From JBJHDF01 sp050486405 (GTDB lineage Bacteria; Pseudomonadota; Gammaproteobacteria; Pseudomonadales; Cellvibrionaceae), in the NCBI GenBank assembly GCA_050486405.1, contig JBJHDF010000015.1, positions 1 through 64,000 on the forward strand: a DNA stretch of 64,000 nucleotides, written 5' to 3'. The notes below the pieces were generated by a model. The model was not told the DNA's origin and made no database searches. It saw only the letters and a program-made list of their open reading frames with translations. Positions 7,797 through 16,958 of the stretch are shown in pieces (the stretch's first letter is position 1; every line of letters starts with the position of its first letter). Both the position numbers and the translations under genes were made by a program.

Positions 7797-9584
7797 TCAG
7801 TTCCGCGAGCGAGTTACAATGATTTCAACCCGACGATTGGCAGCGCGCCCCTGTTCAGTGGCGTTACTGGCCACCGGACGGCTGGCGCCATGACCCTCCA
7901 CCTCAATGTTCACGCCGCGCAAACCGTTGGCGACCAGGTAGTCCCGAACACTGCTGGCCCGCGCCTCGGACAAGGGCAGGTTGATCATGTCGGTACCGGT
8001 GCTGTCAGTATGGCCCGCAATGATGATACTTGCCACATTGGGCTTGGCCTGGATGTCGTCCAACAGGCGGTTCAACCGGTCCAGCGCACCGGGAGACAGA
8101 TCGGCACTGCCAACCCGGAACAGGGTATCGGCACTGAGGGGTGTCACTTCGGAGACAAGGTCGCTGCGAGTCAATGCCACCGGGGTCAAATCCGGACAAA
8201 CGGCGTCGGAGCGAATTTCGGGTGCCTCATGGGTGCCGGCAGCCTCCAGCGACGACACCTGGTCCCGCACTATATCCAGCGAGGCGAGCAAGCGGCCCAT
8301 GGCGGCAAGGGTTCTGGCGTTGGCAATGGCTTGATCGCCCCGCGCGTTGACATAGGCGCGACTGGCCTGGAAGTGTTCGTTTTCCGAGTCCAACAAATCC
8401 AGCAGTGAGCGCTGGCCAATGTCAAACTGCTCCCGGTAGGCTGCTCTTACCCGATCGCTGGACTCCATGTGCTGGCGCAGTGGTGTCAGCTGCTCGCGAA
8501 TGCGACGGCTGTCATTGAACGCCACCTGAGTGGTCTGACGCAGATCGATGCAGGCTTGGTCGCGCAGATCCTTGGCCTGATTGACTTCCGCCAGCGCACG
8601 GCGCACGGCGGCGCGGTCGGAACCACCGCGATAAAGGTTGTAGGTCAGCGCCAACTCCACCACGCCTTCATCACCAAAACGGTTGGGGTCGAAGCGATCG
8701 TCAAAGCCATCAGAGTTGCGTGCAGTCGCCTGACGAGCGCGCAACTCCAGACGTGGCAGATAGCCACTGCGCTCCCGAGAAACCGTGGCCTGGGCGCTGC
8801 TGATGTTTTTGATGGCGGCGTGAAAGCCGGGATTGCCCTGATAGGCCAAGTGTAGAGCTTCGCGAATATCACCGGGCAGCGACTGATCGCGAAAGTTACT
8901 GGGCACCAGTTGCGCCGCTGGCAACTGCCCAACCACACGCAGATAACGGGCGGTAACGTCGTGCAGATTGGACGCCTCCGTCAGCAGGTTGGTTTCCGCC
9001 AGCGCCAGGCGCCCGGTCACTTGCTCAAGATCCGAACGTCGACCCACGCCGGAAGTCACCCGCTCTTCAATTTGCCGCAATACGCTCTGATGCTGAGCGT
9101 AATTCTGCTTGGCCAGTTCCAGCAACTGGCGGTGACGCAACACGTCCTCGTAGGCGCGCACGGCCTCAAACGCGGTCTGCTCCACACTGCTGAGCAACTC
9201 GAAGTAGCGCACCTGTTGCGCACCCTTGAGGCGGGCCACCTCACCGCGGGTGGCAAAGCCGTCAAACAGCATCTGGGTCAGGGATATCTGCGCCTGGGTG
9301 CGGGTATAGCTGCCGCGGTTGTCGTACTCGCGGTACTCACGGCCGCCGCTGACACCCAGGTCAACGCTTGGCAGGTAGCCACCCCTGGCGGTATCGCGCT
9401 CGTAACCGGCAGCCAGATAGGCGTGCCAACTGGCCTGTACGCCCGGATCGTATTCCACGGCCTGCAGCGCCACATCGCGCACCGTCAGTGGCGTGTCGGC
9501 CTGTACGCAAACAGCACTTGCGGAAACAAACAGAAAAACGCCCATGCCCAAGGCACGGGAGCGAAATTTGCCAGCCAAATTCAT
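7797..9584 (-). CDS. TolC-family outer-membrane channel fused to an OmpA peptidoglycan-binding domain
   Basis: This 595-residue protein has a signal peptide (residues 1 to about 26, ending ASAVCVQA). Two TolC/OEP repeats follow (about 30-440), with typical coiled-coil heptads such as LRQIEERVTSGVGRRSDLEQ. The C-terminus is an OmpA domain in its last 110 residues (IIIAGHTDSTGTD, LSEARASSVRDYLVANG, GRAANRRVEI). It is the outer-membrane pore of the adhesin exporter, equivalent to LapE, and the OmpA tail should tie it to peptidoglycan. The ATG at 9584 follows AAGG and starts a good signal peptide, so upstream in-frame codons were ignored. First gene of the lap-like operon. Confidence 0.88.
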   Translation of the reverse strand: MNLAGKFRSRALGMGVFLFVSASAVCVQADTPLTVRDVALQAVEYDPGVQASWHAYLAAGYERDTARGGYLPSVDLGVSGGREYREYDNRGSYTRTQAQISLTQMLFDGFATRGEVARLKGAQQVRYFELLSSVEQTAFEAVRAYEDVLRHRQLLELAKQNYAQHQSVLRQIEERVTSGVGRRSDLEQVTGRLALAETNLLTEASNLHDVTARYLRVVGQLPAAQLVPSNFRDQSLPGDIREALHLAYQGNPGFHAAIKNISSAQATVSRERSGYLPRLELRARQATARNSDGFDDRFDPNRFGDEGVVELALTYNLYRGGSDRAAVRRALAEVNQAKDLRDQACIDLRQTTQVAFNDSRRIREQLTPLRQHMESSDRVRAAYREQFDIGQRSLLDLLDSENEHFQASRAYVNARGDQAIANARTLAAMGRLLASLDIVRDQVSSLEAAGTHEAPEIRSDAVCPDLTPVALTRSDLVSEVTPLSADTLFRVGSADLSPGALDRLNRLLDDIQAKPNVASIIIAGHTDSTGTDMINLPLSEARASSVRDYLVANGLRGVNIEVEGHGASRPVASNATEQGRAANRRVEIIVTRSRN

Positions 9585-9940
9585 CGTCACCACCCTTCGT
9601 ATTGTTATCGGTACGCACACGCCCAACAGGCAACTTACGACGGACAGGTAAAGGCGGGAACTTCTCGTTATGCAACTGCGACGGACCGAACAGACAGCGG
9701 CGGTCGGGTTTCCCTGATACGGCAACCTTCCATGTCACCTGTATTCCAATGTCACCTGTTTCAACGGGCGGATACTACCAGAAAGCCGCGCCGGGAAGCA
9801 ACATTTTGTGATCCAGTTCACAGTAATTCTGCGGGGATTTATTCCGGTGAGCAGCGTTTCACATTCGCACAATAGGCTACAATGACCCCCAACGCTCGCA
9901 GAAGCGCCCTGTCAACAACCCAGAGAATAACAGGACACCC
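9585..9940. other. Divergent intergenic region, exporter operon / methyltransferase
   Basis: This 356-bp gap carries no convincing gene. It must contain the leftward promoter of the exporter operon and the rightward promoter of the membrane methyltransferase. It holds the symmetric CRP-like site described separately. Confidence 0.6.
9807..9822. promoter_or_regulatory. Perfect CRP/Vfr consensus palindrome
   Basis: TGTGATCCAGTTCACA matches TGTGA-N6-TCACA at all ten consensus bases. It lies about 220 bp upstream of the exporter operon start and about 120 bp upstream of the divergent methyltransferase gene, so it could serve either. A predicted nucleotide cyclase is encoded at 20.6 kb. Confidence 0.65.
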
Positions 9941-11245
9941 ATGACCAAGATAGACCAGCAACCATCCAGCCCGGCCGCGCCTCCCCGTTCCGTCACCAAT
10001 ATGTGGATCAACCTCACCGGGCTGCTACTGTCCCTGCTGGCACTGCTGTGGGTACGTGAATACGGCCAATCCCTGTCGAATACCGCTGCCGTGGTACTAC
10101 TCTGCTTTGCCTACGCCCTGCCCATCATTGTGCTGGAGTGGGTTTTCCTGAAACCCTACCGCAACGCGTCAGCCGGCCTGAAATTTGACTGGAAGAACAC
10201 CCGCTGGAACTTTGGCCGAACCTTCGTCAAGCTCTACGGCTTCTACGCCACTATCGGCCTGGTGGCCTTGGTCTATTGGGCGCTGCCGGAATACCACGGT
10301 AGTTTCTACAACCGCTACTATGACGCGCTGCGAGTGGTATTGCCTGTTCTGCTGGTGGTGGCCGTACCCTACTTTCTGATCATTGACCGGTTCATGGTCA
10401 AGCCCAAAGACAGCTACTGGCAATTTGGCCGCTGCCTGACCGGCCAACTGAAGCAGGTCCAAGGCAGTGTTATTGGTCAGCATCTGCTGGGCTGGTTGGT
10501 AAAGCTGTACTTTCTGCCGCTGATGTTCGTCTACGTCTCAAATAATCTGGGTACCATGCGCACGGTGGATTTCAGCACCCTGCTCACCGATCGGGACGCC
10601 CTGGCCAGTTTTGCCTACACCTTCCTTTATTACATCGATCTGCTGATCGTCACCGTGGGCTACGCTTGCACCATTCGCCTGTTCGACGCCCACATCCGCA
10701 CCACCGAACCCAGCTTCCTCGGTTGGGCTGTGGCGCTCATGTGCTATCAGCCGTTCTGGGGTGCCATCTCCGGCAACTATCTGCGCTACAACGACGGTAA
10801 CGACTGGCACTTCTGGATTCAGGACCCGGTGATGATGGCCATCTGGGGGGGAAGTATCATTCTATTGATCGGCATTTACGTCGCCGCCAGCCTGCCGTTC
10901 GGCATTCGCTTCTCCAACCTTACCCACCGTGGCATCCTCACCAATGGCCCCTACCGCTACACCAAGCACCCTGCCTATGTGAGCAAAAACCTGTCCTGGT
11001 GGATGATATCAATGCCCTTTCTCTCCACCGCCGGTTTCGACGAAGCCCTGCGCCACAGTCTATTGCTGCTGCTGGTGAACCTGATCTACTTTATGCGCGC
11101 CCGCACCGAGGAGCGGCATCTTTCCTGGGATCCGGATTATGTGGCCTACGCCAAATACATCGAACGGCACGGCATCTTTGCGCGTCTGGGACGCTGGTTT
11201 CCGATACTCAAGTTCAAGCCGGGGCGGTTGTTCAACGTGGGCTAA
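9941..11245 (+). CDS. Polytopic ICMT-like membrane methyltransferase family protein
   Basis: This 434-residue protein has about nine to ten hydrophobic segments. A C-terminal block matches the isoprenylcysteine carboxylmethyltransferase/PEMT superfamily: GPYRYTKHPAYVSKNLSWW near residues 336-354, and later ARTEERHL. In this superfamily that block binds S-adenosylmethionine and the polar part of a lipid or prenyl acceptor. The real substrate cannot be told from sequence. The N-terminal half (about 1-200) is an extra membrane region beyond the minimal ICMT fold. It is transcribed away from the adhesin exporter operon and stands alone. Confidence 0.7.
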   Translation: MTKIDQQPSSPAAPPRSVTNMWINLTGLLLSLLALLWVREYGQSLSNTAAVVLLCFAYALPIIVLEWVFLKPYRNASAGLKFDWKNTRWNFGRTFVKLYGFYATIGLVALVYWALPEYHGSFYNRYYDALRVVLPVLLVVAVPYFLIIDRFMVKPKDSYWQFGRCLTGQLKQVQGSVIGQHLLGWLVKLYFLPLMFVYVSNNLGTMRTVDFSTLLTDRDALASFAYTFLYYIDLLIVTVGYACTIRLFDAHIRTTEPSFLGWAVALMCYQPFWGAISGNYLRYNDGNDWHFWIQDPVMMAIWGGSIILLIGIYVAASLPFGIRFSNLTHRGILTNGPYRYTKHPAYVSKNLSWWMISMPFLSTAGFDEALRHSLLLLLVNLIYFMRARTEERHLSWDPDYVAYAKYIERHGIFARLGRWFPILKFKPGRLFNVG

Positions 11246-11261
11246 GCGAGCAGGTCGAGGA

Positions 11262-11366
11262 CTCCCCTCCCCGGCCCTGCGGCTTTGGCTCCTGCGTCGC
11301 CCTACCACCTGGAGGGGAGGGAGTTTGGCTCCCCCTCCGCTAAGCGGAGGGGGTTGGGGGGAGGTG
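11262..11366. repeat. GC-rich palindromic intergenic repeat, copy A
   Basis: The gap between the methyltransferase and phoH-like genes holds a compound inverted repeat. One arm pair is built from ccctccccggccct and ggaggggaggga, and a second is a hairpin with ccccctccgc and gcggaggggg followed by ttggggggaggtg. Closely related elements occur at 12459, 26378, 49776 and 54466. Confidence 0.7.
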
Positions 11367-11381
11367 TAACACAAGGAAAGG

Positions 11382-12179
11382 TTAATCCAACTCGTAACGG
11401 TCGATAATGCTTCTGACCAGGCCACTGCGCACTATGTCCTCGCGCTCAAAGCGATGCACATACACATCCGGCAGATCCTGCAACCGCGACACCGCATCCG
11501 CCAGGCCGTTGGGGCCGCGCACGTCGCTCTGCTCGATGTCGCCATTGATCACCACCTTGCAATCATCGCCGATGCGGGTCAGAAACATTTTCATCTGCGC
11601 CAGCGAGGTGTTCTGCGCTTCATCCAGCACCACAAAGGTACTGTGATTGAACGTTTTGCCGCGCATGAACGCCAGCGGCGCCGCCACTATGCGACCGTGG
11701 CGCAGGCAGTAGTCAACGGTGCCCGCCCCCAGCCGCTCATTGAGAATGTCCCGAAAGGCATCTATGTAGACCGAAAACTTTTCATCCAAAGCGCCGGGAA
11801 GAAAACCCAGTTGCTCCCCCGCTTCCACCGCCGGCCGGGTGAGGATGATCCGTTCGATACGACCCGACTCCAGCGCTTCCGCCGCCAGCGCGCCGGCGCA
11901 GTAGCTCTTGCCGGTACCGGCCGGGCCAATACCGAACGTCAAAGAGTGAGTCTTGATGGCGTTGATGTACTGTTGCTGGGCTTGAGTGCGGGCAGAGAGG
12001 GGTTGGGTAGCGCGCCTGGGAGCGTAGGCGGTTTCGAGCTGCTGGGAGCGGGAGTTGATTTCTACGATGTTGCCATCGTGTTTCTGTTTGCGTGAATTTT
12101 TTCGAGAGTGTTTGTAGTTGGCTTCATCCTGATGGTTGTGGTGTTGAGCGTTGCGTCTTGCATGAGATCTTTTCGCCAT
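11382..12179 (-). CDS. PhoH-family ATPase
   Basis: This 265-residue P-loop protein belongs to the PhoH/YlaK group. Walker A is GPAGTGKS at residues 85-92, and Walker B with the adjacent motif is FVVLDEAQN. The conserved blocks ILTRPAVEAGEQLGFLPG and GDIEQSDVRGPNGL are the family hallmark. The first 45 residues are basic and His/Asn-rich, unlike the core, and look disordered or nucleic-acid-binding. Family members are linked to RNA metabolism and stress, but the precise substrate is unknown. It is a single gene with its own upstream gap. AGGGG lies upstream of the ATG. Confidence 0.85.
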   Translation of the reverse strand: MAKRSHARRNAQHHNHQDEANYKHSRKNSRKQKHDGNIVEINSRSQQLETAYAPRRATQPLSARTQAQQQYINAIKTHSLTFGIGPAGTGKSYCAGALAAEALESGRIERIILTRPAVEAGEQLGFLPGALDEKFSVYIDAFRDILNERLGAGTVDYCLRHGRIVAAPLAFMRGKTFNHSTFVVLDEAQNTSLAQMKMFLTRIGDDCKVVINGDIEQSDVRGPNGLADAVSRLQDLPDVYVHRFEREDIVRSGLVRSIIDRYELD

Positions 12180-12520
12180 GGGTAATAATCCCCTGAAGGT
12201 TCAAAGTTGACATGGCACGACTCGGGGCACGGTTCAGGCATCGTTCGGACAATACCACCCTGCCGACAAGCTGCCCTCGAATTACGCAAGATTGAAGTAC
12301 TGGCCTCCGTGGATGGTGAATGGAGAGGTGACTCTGGCAGGCGTCGCCGGAAACTGCACGGTGACAGGAAACGTTGACAACCTTTGTAAGGAACAGATGT
12401 TTGTGTCCCTTGCAAAGATACTAAGCCGATTGATTCCCCAGGTCAAATAAAAACTTTTTTCACCCCTCACCCCGGCCCTCTTCCCAGAGGGGGAGAGGAG
12501 ATTTGGAGCATCCTGGCCCG
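12180..12520. other. Intergenic region upstream of phoH-like gene, with repeat copy B
   Basis: This 341-bp gap carries no credible gene. It should contain the leftward promoter of the PhoH-like gene. At 12459-12507 it holds a shorter copy of the GC-rich palindromic repeat (cacccctcaccccggccctc ... gggggagagga). The same strand of mtfA ends just beyond. Confidence 0.5.
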
Positions 12521-13333
12521 CTACCCCAAAGGCAGAGGGGACTGACGGTAGTACTGCACCAACAACCGGTAAACATCGGGAAACTCACCCTGAACTATAT
12601 CCGGGCATTCAAAGAAATATTCGCTCAGCACCGCAAAAAATTCTGCCGGCGCACTCGCCGCGTAGGGGTCAATGGCCAGCATGGCGGCATCCTCGCCCAG
12701 AGCGCTCACCTGTTGATTGAAAGCCTCAAACGCCTTATTGAAAACGCGATACCAGTCTGCAGGATCAAGACCGGCCGGCAGCGGCGGGCAACCGTCGGCA
12801 TCGCCGGTAAGCATATCCAGCTTGTGGGCAAACTCGTGGATGACCAAATTGTAGCCGTCCAGCTGTCCGGCCTGTGCCGTGTCTTCCCAGGAGAGGATCA
12901 CCCCCGCCTGCTCCCAACTCTCGCCAGCCAGTTCCTCGTCCAGTTCATGGGCGACGCCGTATTCATCCACTTCGGTGCGGGAGACACGGAAACTGGTGGG
13001 GTACAACAGCACTGTCTCCCACCCCCGGTACCATTCCATGCCACCTCTGGCACCCTGGGGAAAATGCAGAATCAGCAGGCAAGCCTGGGCGGCAATGGTC
13101 ACCGCCATGGCGCGGGTCAGTTGCAACCCCTGCAGAGGCACCAAGCGCTTTTCGGCAAGAAAAAGCGTCGCCAGTTCCCGCAGTCGACGTCGTTCATCAG
13201 CGTCCAGGCGGTGCAGCAAAGGCAGACGGGCAAAGACTGGCTCCCAGTCCTCATCGGCGATAGCGTGGCGCTGCAACCGCCGGGCCAGACGTCGGCGTCC
13301 GAGACTTCGCCAAAGCGCGCCCAGGCTCAACAT
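12521..13333 (-). CDS. mtfA: MtfA-type zinc-dependent peptidase (M90)
   Basis: This 270-residue protein is close to E. coli MtfA in length. The zinc motif HEFAHKLD (HExxH) is followed by the family segment DMLTGDADGCPPLP and a C-terminal Glu-containing block (SAPAEFFAVLSEYFFE) that supplies the third ligand. MtfA binds the glucose-PTS regulator Mlc in enterobacteria and is a cytosolic aminopeptidase. Whether Mlc exists here is unknown. The ATG at 13333 gives the usual N-terminus. It lies 20 bp downstream of oadB on the same strand, so it may be read through from the oad operon. Confidence 0.9.
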   Translation of the reverse strand: MLSLGALWRSLGRRRLARRLQRHAIADEDWEPVFARLPLLHRLDADERRRLRELATLFLAEKRLVPLQGLQLTRAMAVTIAAQACLLILHFPQGARGGMEWYRGWETVLLYPTSFRVSRTEVDEYGVAHELDEELAGESWEQAGVILSWEDTAQAGQLDGYNLVIHEFAHKLDMLTGDADGCPPLPAGLDPADWYRVFNKAFEAFNQQVSALGEDAAMLAIDPYAASAPAEFFAVLSEYFFECPDIVQGEFPDVYRLLVQYYRQSPLPLG

Positions 13334-13353
13334 GTCCGTTGAACCGCACGGCC

Positions 13354-14661
13354 CTAAAGGCCAGACACCATGGAGATCATGACGCCCGCCGCAATGGCCG
13401 AACCCACCACCCCGGCCACATTGGGGCCCATGGCGTGCATCAGCAGGTGGTTCTGCGGGTTGGCTTCCAGGCCCACCTTGTTGGAGACGCGTGCCGCCAT
13501 GGGCACTGCCGACACACCGGCGGAGCCGATCAGCGGGTTGACCTTGTGACGGCAAAACAGGTTCATGACCTTGGCGACAAGCACCCCCATGGCGGTGCCG
13601 ATGGCGAAGGCAAAAATACCGAGTACCAGTATGCCCAGGGTGCGGGTATCCAGAAAGGTTGCCGCCGCCAGCTGCGCGCCCACCGCCAGACCGAGAACAA
13701 TGGTGACAATATTGATCAGCGCATTCTGGGCAGTGTCGCTCAGGCGGTTGACCACCCCGCACTCGCGCATCAGATTGCCGAAACAGAACATGCCGATCAG
13801 CGGCGCGGCGGTGGGCAGAAACAGCGCTACCAGGGTCAGCAGCACCAGCGGAAAAACGATCTTTTCCCGGCGGGACACTTCGCGCAGTTGCTCCATGCGA
13901 ATCTCACGTTCCTTGCGGGTGGTCAGCGCGCGCATGATGGGCGGCTGAATGATAGGCACCAGCGCCATGTAGGAATAGGCCGCCACGGCGATGGGGCCCA
14001 GCAGTTGCGGCGCCAGCATACTGGACACATAGATGGCCGTGGGGCCATCGGCGCCGCCGATGATGCCGATGGCCGCCGCCTCGGCCAGGGTGAAATCCAT
14101 GATGCCATAGGCCGACAGCAGGACCGCGCCCAGCACCGTGGCGAAGATGCCGAACTGGGCGGCCGCGCCGAGGAACAGGGTCTTCGGATTGGCCAACAGC
14201 GGACCGAAGTCGGTCATGGCGCCCACGCCCATAAAAATCAGCAAGGGCGCAATACCGGTGGCGATGGCCACGCTGTAAAAACTGTAGAGAATGCCGTTGC
14301 CATAGCCTGCGTCCTGCACCAGAGACAGAGCCGCGGCGCGACTGGCGCCGGTGGCCTCGCGATAGAGTTCGGACAGTTCGGCGACGCTGATGCCGGTATC
14401 GGCGCCCAGAGCGACAGCCAGTGCCGCCAGGGTCTGCGGGTCGCCGGCGGTCAGGGCGCTGTCCACCGCCGAGAGCGCCATGCCGGCACCGGGAATATTG
14501 GCCAGCACGCAGCCAAAACCGATGGGTACCAGCAGCAGGGGTTCAAAGCGCTTGCGGATGGCCAGATACAGCAGCCCCAGGCCGACGAAGATCATGATCA
14601 GTTGGCCCCAGTCCATCTGGGCCAGCCCCGATTCCTGCCACAAGCGAAGAAAGTTATGCAT
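13354..14661 (-). CDS. oadB: Sodium-pumping oxaloacetate decarboxylase beta subunit
   Basis: This 435-residue integral membrane subunit couples decarboxylation of carboxybiotin to Na+ export. About nine to eleven membrane segments are visible. The conserved signature GGADGPTAIYVSSMLAP contains the essential Asp, and GPNVAGVVGSAIAAGV closes the protein. It follows oadA by 16 bp on the same strand (order oadG-oadA-oadB), the standard pump operon. A loop of about 60 residues near positions 60-125 looks extended, though overall length is normal. Confidence 0.93.
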   Translation of the reverse strand: MHNFLRLWQESGLAQMDWGQLIMIFVGLGLLYLAIRKRFEPLLLVPIGFGCVLANIPGAGMALSAVDSALTAGDPQTLAALAVALGADTGISVAELSELYREATGASRAAALSLVQDAGYGNGILYSFYSVAIATGIAPLLIFMGVGAMTDFGPLLANPKTLFLGAAAQFGIFATVLGAVLLSAYGIMDFTLAEAAAIGIIGGADGPTAIYVSSMLAPQLLGPIAVAAYSYMALVPIIQPPIMRALTTRKEREIRMEQLREVSRREKIVFPLVLLTLVALFLPTAAPLIGMFCFGNLMRECGVVNRLSDTAQNALINIVTIVLGLAVGAQLAAATFLDTRTLGILVLGIFAFAIGTAMGVLVAKVMNLFCRHKVNPLIGSAGVSAVPMAARVSNKVGLEANPQNHLLMHAMGPNVAGVVGSAIAAGVMISMVSGL

Positions 14662-14677
14662 GGATAAGGCGCCCCAC

Positions 14678-16465
14678 TCAGGCTATGGTCAGCAGAATGT
14701 CGCCCGACGACACCGCGTCGCCGGTATCCACGTTGATGGTGGCCACAATGCCAGCGCGCGGCGCGCTCACTTCGGATTCCATCTTCATGGCTTCCAGCAC
14801 CAGCAGGTTGTCGCCCTCCTGCACTGACTGGCCGGGCTTGACCAGCAGTTTGACAATGGTGCCGCCAAGAGGCGCGGTGACCGGCTCACCGGCTTTCTCT
14901 TCACCGCCGGCGGCAACAGGCGCCGCACCGGTGCCACCGCCCACCGGCGCCAGGCCGGTAATGTCTCCGCCGTTGCTCACGGTCACGGTGTATTTCTGCC
15001 CTTCCACCTCAACGGTGTAGATTTCCTCGCCGGCATCGGTGGTGACCAGCCCTTTTTCCTTGCCGGTGGGCGCCGGTTCAAAGGCGGACGCATCACCGCG
15101 ATGCTGGAGAAACTTGAGACCCACCTGGGGGAAGAGCGCGTAGGTGAGCACGTCGTCGATCTCACCCTCGCCCGGGGTCAGCTCAATGCTCTTTTCCTTT
15201 GCCTGCTTTTTCAGTTCGGTACTCAGGCGCTCCATCTCCGGCTCCAGCAGATCCGCCGGCCGGCAGGTGATGGGTTCGGCGCCCTGCAGCACCTTGCTGC
15301 GCAGCTCAGCGTTGACCTCCGCAGGCGTGGCGCCGTATTCGCCCTTGAGCACCCCTTCGGTTTCCCTGGTGATGGTCCTGTAGCGCTCGCCACTGAGCAC
15401 ATTCATCACCGCCTGGGTGCCGACGATCTGGGAGGTGGGCGTGACCAGGGGAATATAGCCCAGGTCTTCGCGCACCCGGGGGATTTCCGCCAGCACCTCG
15501 TCCATGCGGTCCTCGGCGCCCTGCTCGCGCAGTTGGTTTTCCATATTGGTGAGCATGCCGCCGGGCACCTGGGCCACCAGAATACGCGAGTCCACGCCCT
15601 TGAGCGAGCCCTCGAATTTCGCGTATTTTTTGCGAACTTCGCGGAAATAGGCGGCAATTTCCTCCAAAAGGCCGATATCCAGCCCGGTGTCGCGCCCAGT
15701 GCCTTCCAGGATCGCCACCACCGACTCGGTGGGACTGTGGCCATAGGTCATGGACATGGAGGAAATGGACGTGTCCACGTTGTCGATACCGGCCTCGGCG
15801 CACTTGACGATGGTGGCCGTGGACAGGCCGGTGGTGGCGTGGCACTGCATGTGAATGGGAATGGCGCAACTCGCCTTGAGACGCTTGACCAGTTCATGGC
15901 CCACGTAGGGCTTGAGCAGTCCGGCCATGTCCTTGATGGCAATGGAGTCGGCGCCCATGTCCTCGATCCGCTTGCCCAGATCCACCCAGAGGTCGATGTT
16001 GTGCACCGGGCTCAGGGTATAGGAAATGGTGCCCTGGGCATGCTTGCCCACCTGCTTCACCGCCTTGAGAGCGGTTTCCAGATTGCGCATGTCGTTCATG
16101 GCATCGAACACACGGAACACATCCACGCCATTGTGGGCGGCGCGCTCGACAAACTTTGCCACCACGTCGTCGGCGTAGTGGCGATAACCGAGAATATTCT
16201 GCCCCCGCAGCAGCATTTGCATGGGGGTTTTCGGCATGGCCTTTTTCAACTCGCGGATGCGGTGCCAGGGGTCTTCGCCCAGATAGCGTATGCAGGCATC
16301 AAAGGTGGCACCGCCCCAGGACTCCAGGGACCAGAAGCCCACCTGATCCAGCTTCTCGGCGATGGGCAGCATGTCATCCAGACGCATCCGGGTAGCGAAC
16401 AGGGACTGGTGCGCGTCGCGCAGAACTACGTCCGTGATACCCAGCGGCTTTTTTACCTCGCTCAT
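14678..16465 (-). CDS. oadA: Oxaloacetate decarboxylase alpha subunit (biotin carrier and carboxyltransferase)
   Basis: This 595-residue cytosolic subunit transfers CO2 from oxaloacetate to biotin. The N-terminal carboxyltransferase TIM barrel has the metal motif DVVLRDAHQSLFATRMR near residue 11 and further ligands in HMQCHATTGLS. A conserved carboxylase domain covers about 300-470. A Gly/Ala/Pro-rich hinge precedes the biotinyl domain with VLEAMKMES (biotin Lys near residue 560). It forms the Na+ pump with the beta and gamma subunits on either side. The start ATG follows an AGGTAAAAG stretch. Confidence 0.95.
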   Translation of the reverse strand: MSEVKKPLGITDVVLRDAHQSLFATRMRLDDMLPIAEKLDQVGFWSLESWGGATFDACIRYLGEDPWHRIRELKKAMPKTPMQMLLRGQNILGYRHYADDVVAKFVERAAHNGVDVFRVFDAMNDMRNLETALKAVKQVGKHAQGTISYTLSPVHNIDLWVDLGKRIEDMGADSIAIKDMAGLLKPYVGHELVKRLKASCAIPIHMQCHATTGLSTATIVKCAEAGIDNVDTSISSMSMTYGHSPTESVVAILEGTGRDTGLDIGLLEEIAAYFREVRKKYAKFEGSLKGVDSRILVAQVPGGMLTNMENQLREQGAEDRMDEVLAEIPRVREDLGYIPLVTPTSQIVGTQAVMNVLSGERYRTITRETEGVLKGEYGATPAEVNAELRSKVLQGAEPITCRPADLLEPEMERLSTELKKQAKEKSIELTPGEGEIDDVLTYALFPQVGLKFLQHRGDASAFEPAPTGKEKGLVTTDAGEEIYTVEVEGQKYTVTVSNGGDITGLAPVGGGTGAAPVAAGGEEKAGEPVTAPLGGTIVKLLVKPGQSVQEGDNLLVLEAMKMESEVSAPRAGIVATINVDTGDAVSSGDILLTIA

Positions 16466-16509
16466 AAGCGTCTTTTACCTTAATACCAGAATCGCAGAAA
16501 ATCGCGGAA

Positions 16510-16758
16510 TTACCGCTGGCGGTGCTGCTCCAGGGCAGCCTTGATAATCTTCAATGTCTTGGGGTCCGGGCGAGTATCCGCCGCTGCACCGCCGGCAGGG
16601 GCCGCAGAGGACACCTCCTCGGGGTCGGGAAACAGACCGCGCACCAGGGCGGACATCAACACCGTGGCAATCACCAGTACCGTCAGAAAGGCGAACACCG
16701 ACCCCATGCCATAAAGCATCAGGTCCAGGCCTTGTTGCATCAGTACTTCATCCATCAT
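16510..16758 (-). CDS. oadG: Oxaloacetate decarboxylase gamma subunit
   Basis: This 82-residue protein has one membrane helix (about 12-34, LMLYGMGSVFAFLTVLVIAT) and a short soluble tail rich in Ala, Asp and Pro. That is the usual architecture of OadG, which anchors the alpha subunit to the beta subunit. It is first in the oadGAB operon, 44 bp upstream of oadA. The 200-bp gap upstream (16759-16958) contains no gene and presumably the operon promoter. Two adjacent ATG codons are possible starts. Confidence 0.88.
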   Translation of the reverse strand: MMDEVLMQQGLDLMLYGMGSVFAFLTVLVIATVLMSALVRGLFPDPEEVSSAAPAGGAAADTRPDPKTLKIIKAALEQHRQR

Positions 16759-16958
16759 CCAGCCTGCGTTAGCTTGTGATCGGTGGTTGGTAATCGCCCC
16801 TGACCCGGAAGCACCCGTCAGGTTGTGGCGTTTGGCGCTGCTTCACGCAATGGGCCAGCCAATGTAGCCGGAATACCGGTCACAGGCAACCAGGGCGCAA
16901 AAGGCCGCGTATTTTCTCTTATCTTTCAGAAGGTTACAAGTCGAAACCCGTCAGTCGG

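Noticed and set aside
9585..9738. Upstream extension of the TolC-OmpA gene
   Set aside because: It would place the clear signal peptide internally. The ATG at 9584 gives a standard secreted protein.
8910..9875. Long plus-strand frames opposite the TolC-OmpA gene, and similarly 13339-14667 opposite oadB and 15101-16483 opposite oadA
   Set aside because: GC-rich third-position bias of the true genes keeps the opposite strand open. The translations show no recognisable domains.
12521..13762. A longer mtfA reading extending into oadB
   Set aside because: The extra N-terminus overlaps oadB out of frame. The ATG at 13333 gives the family length.
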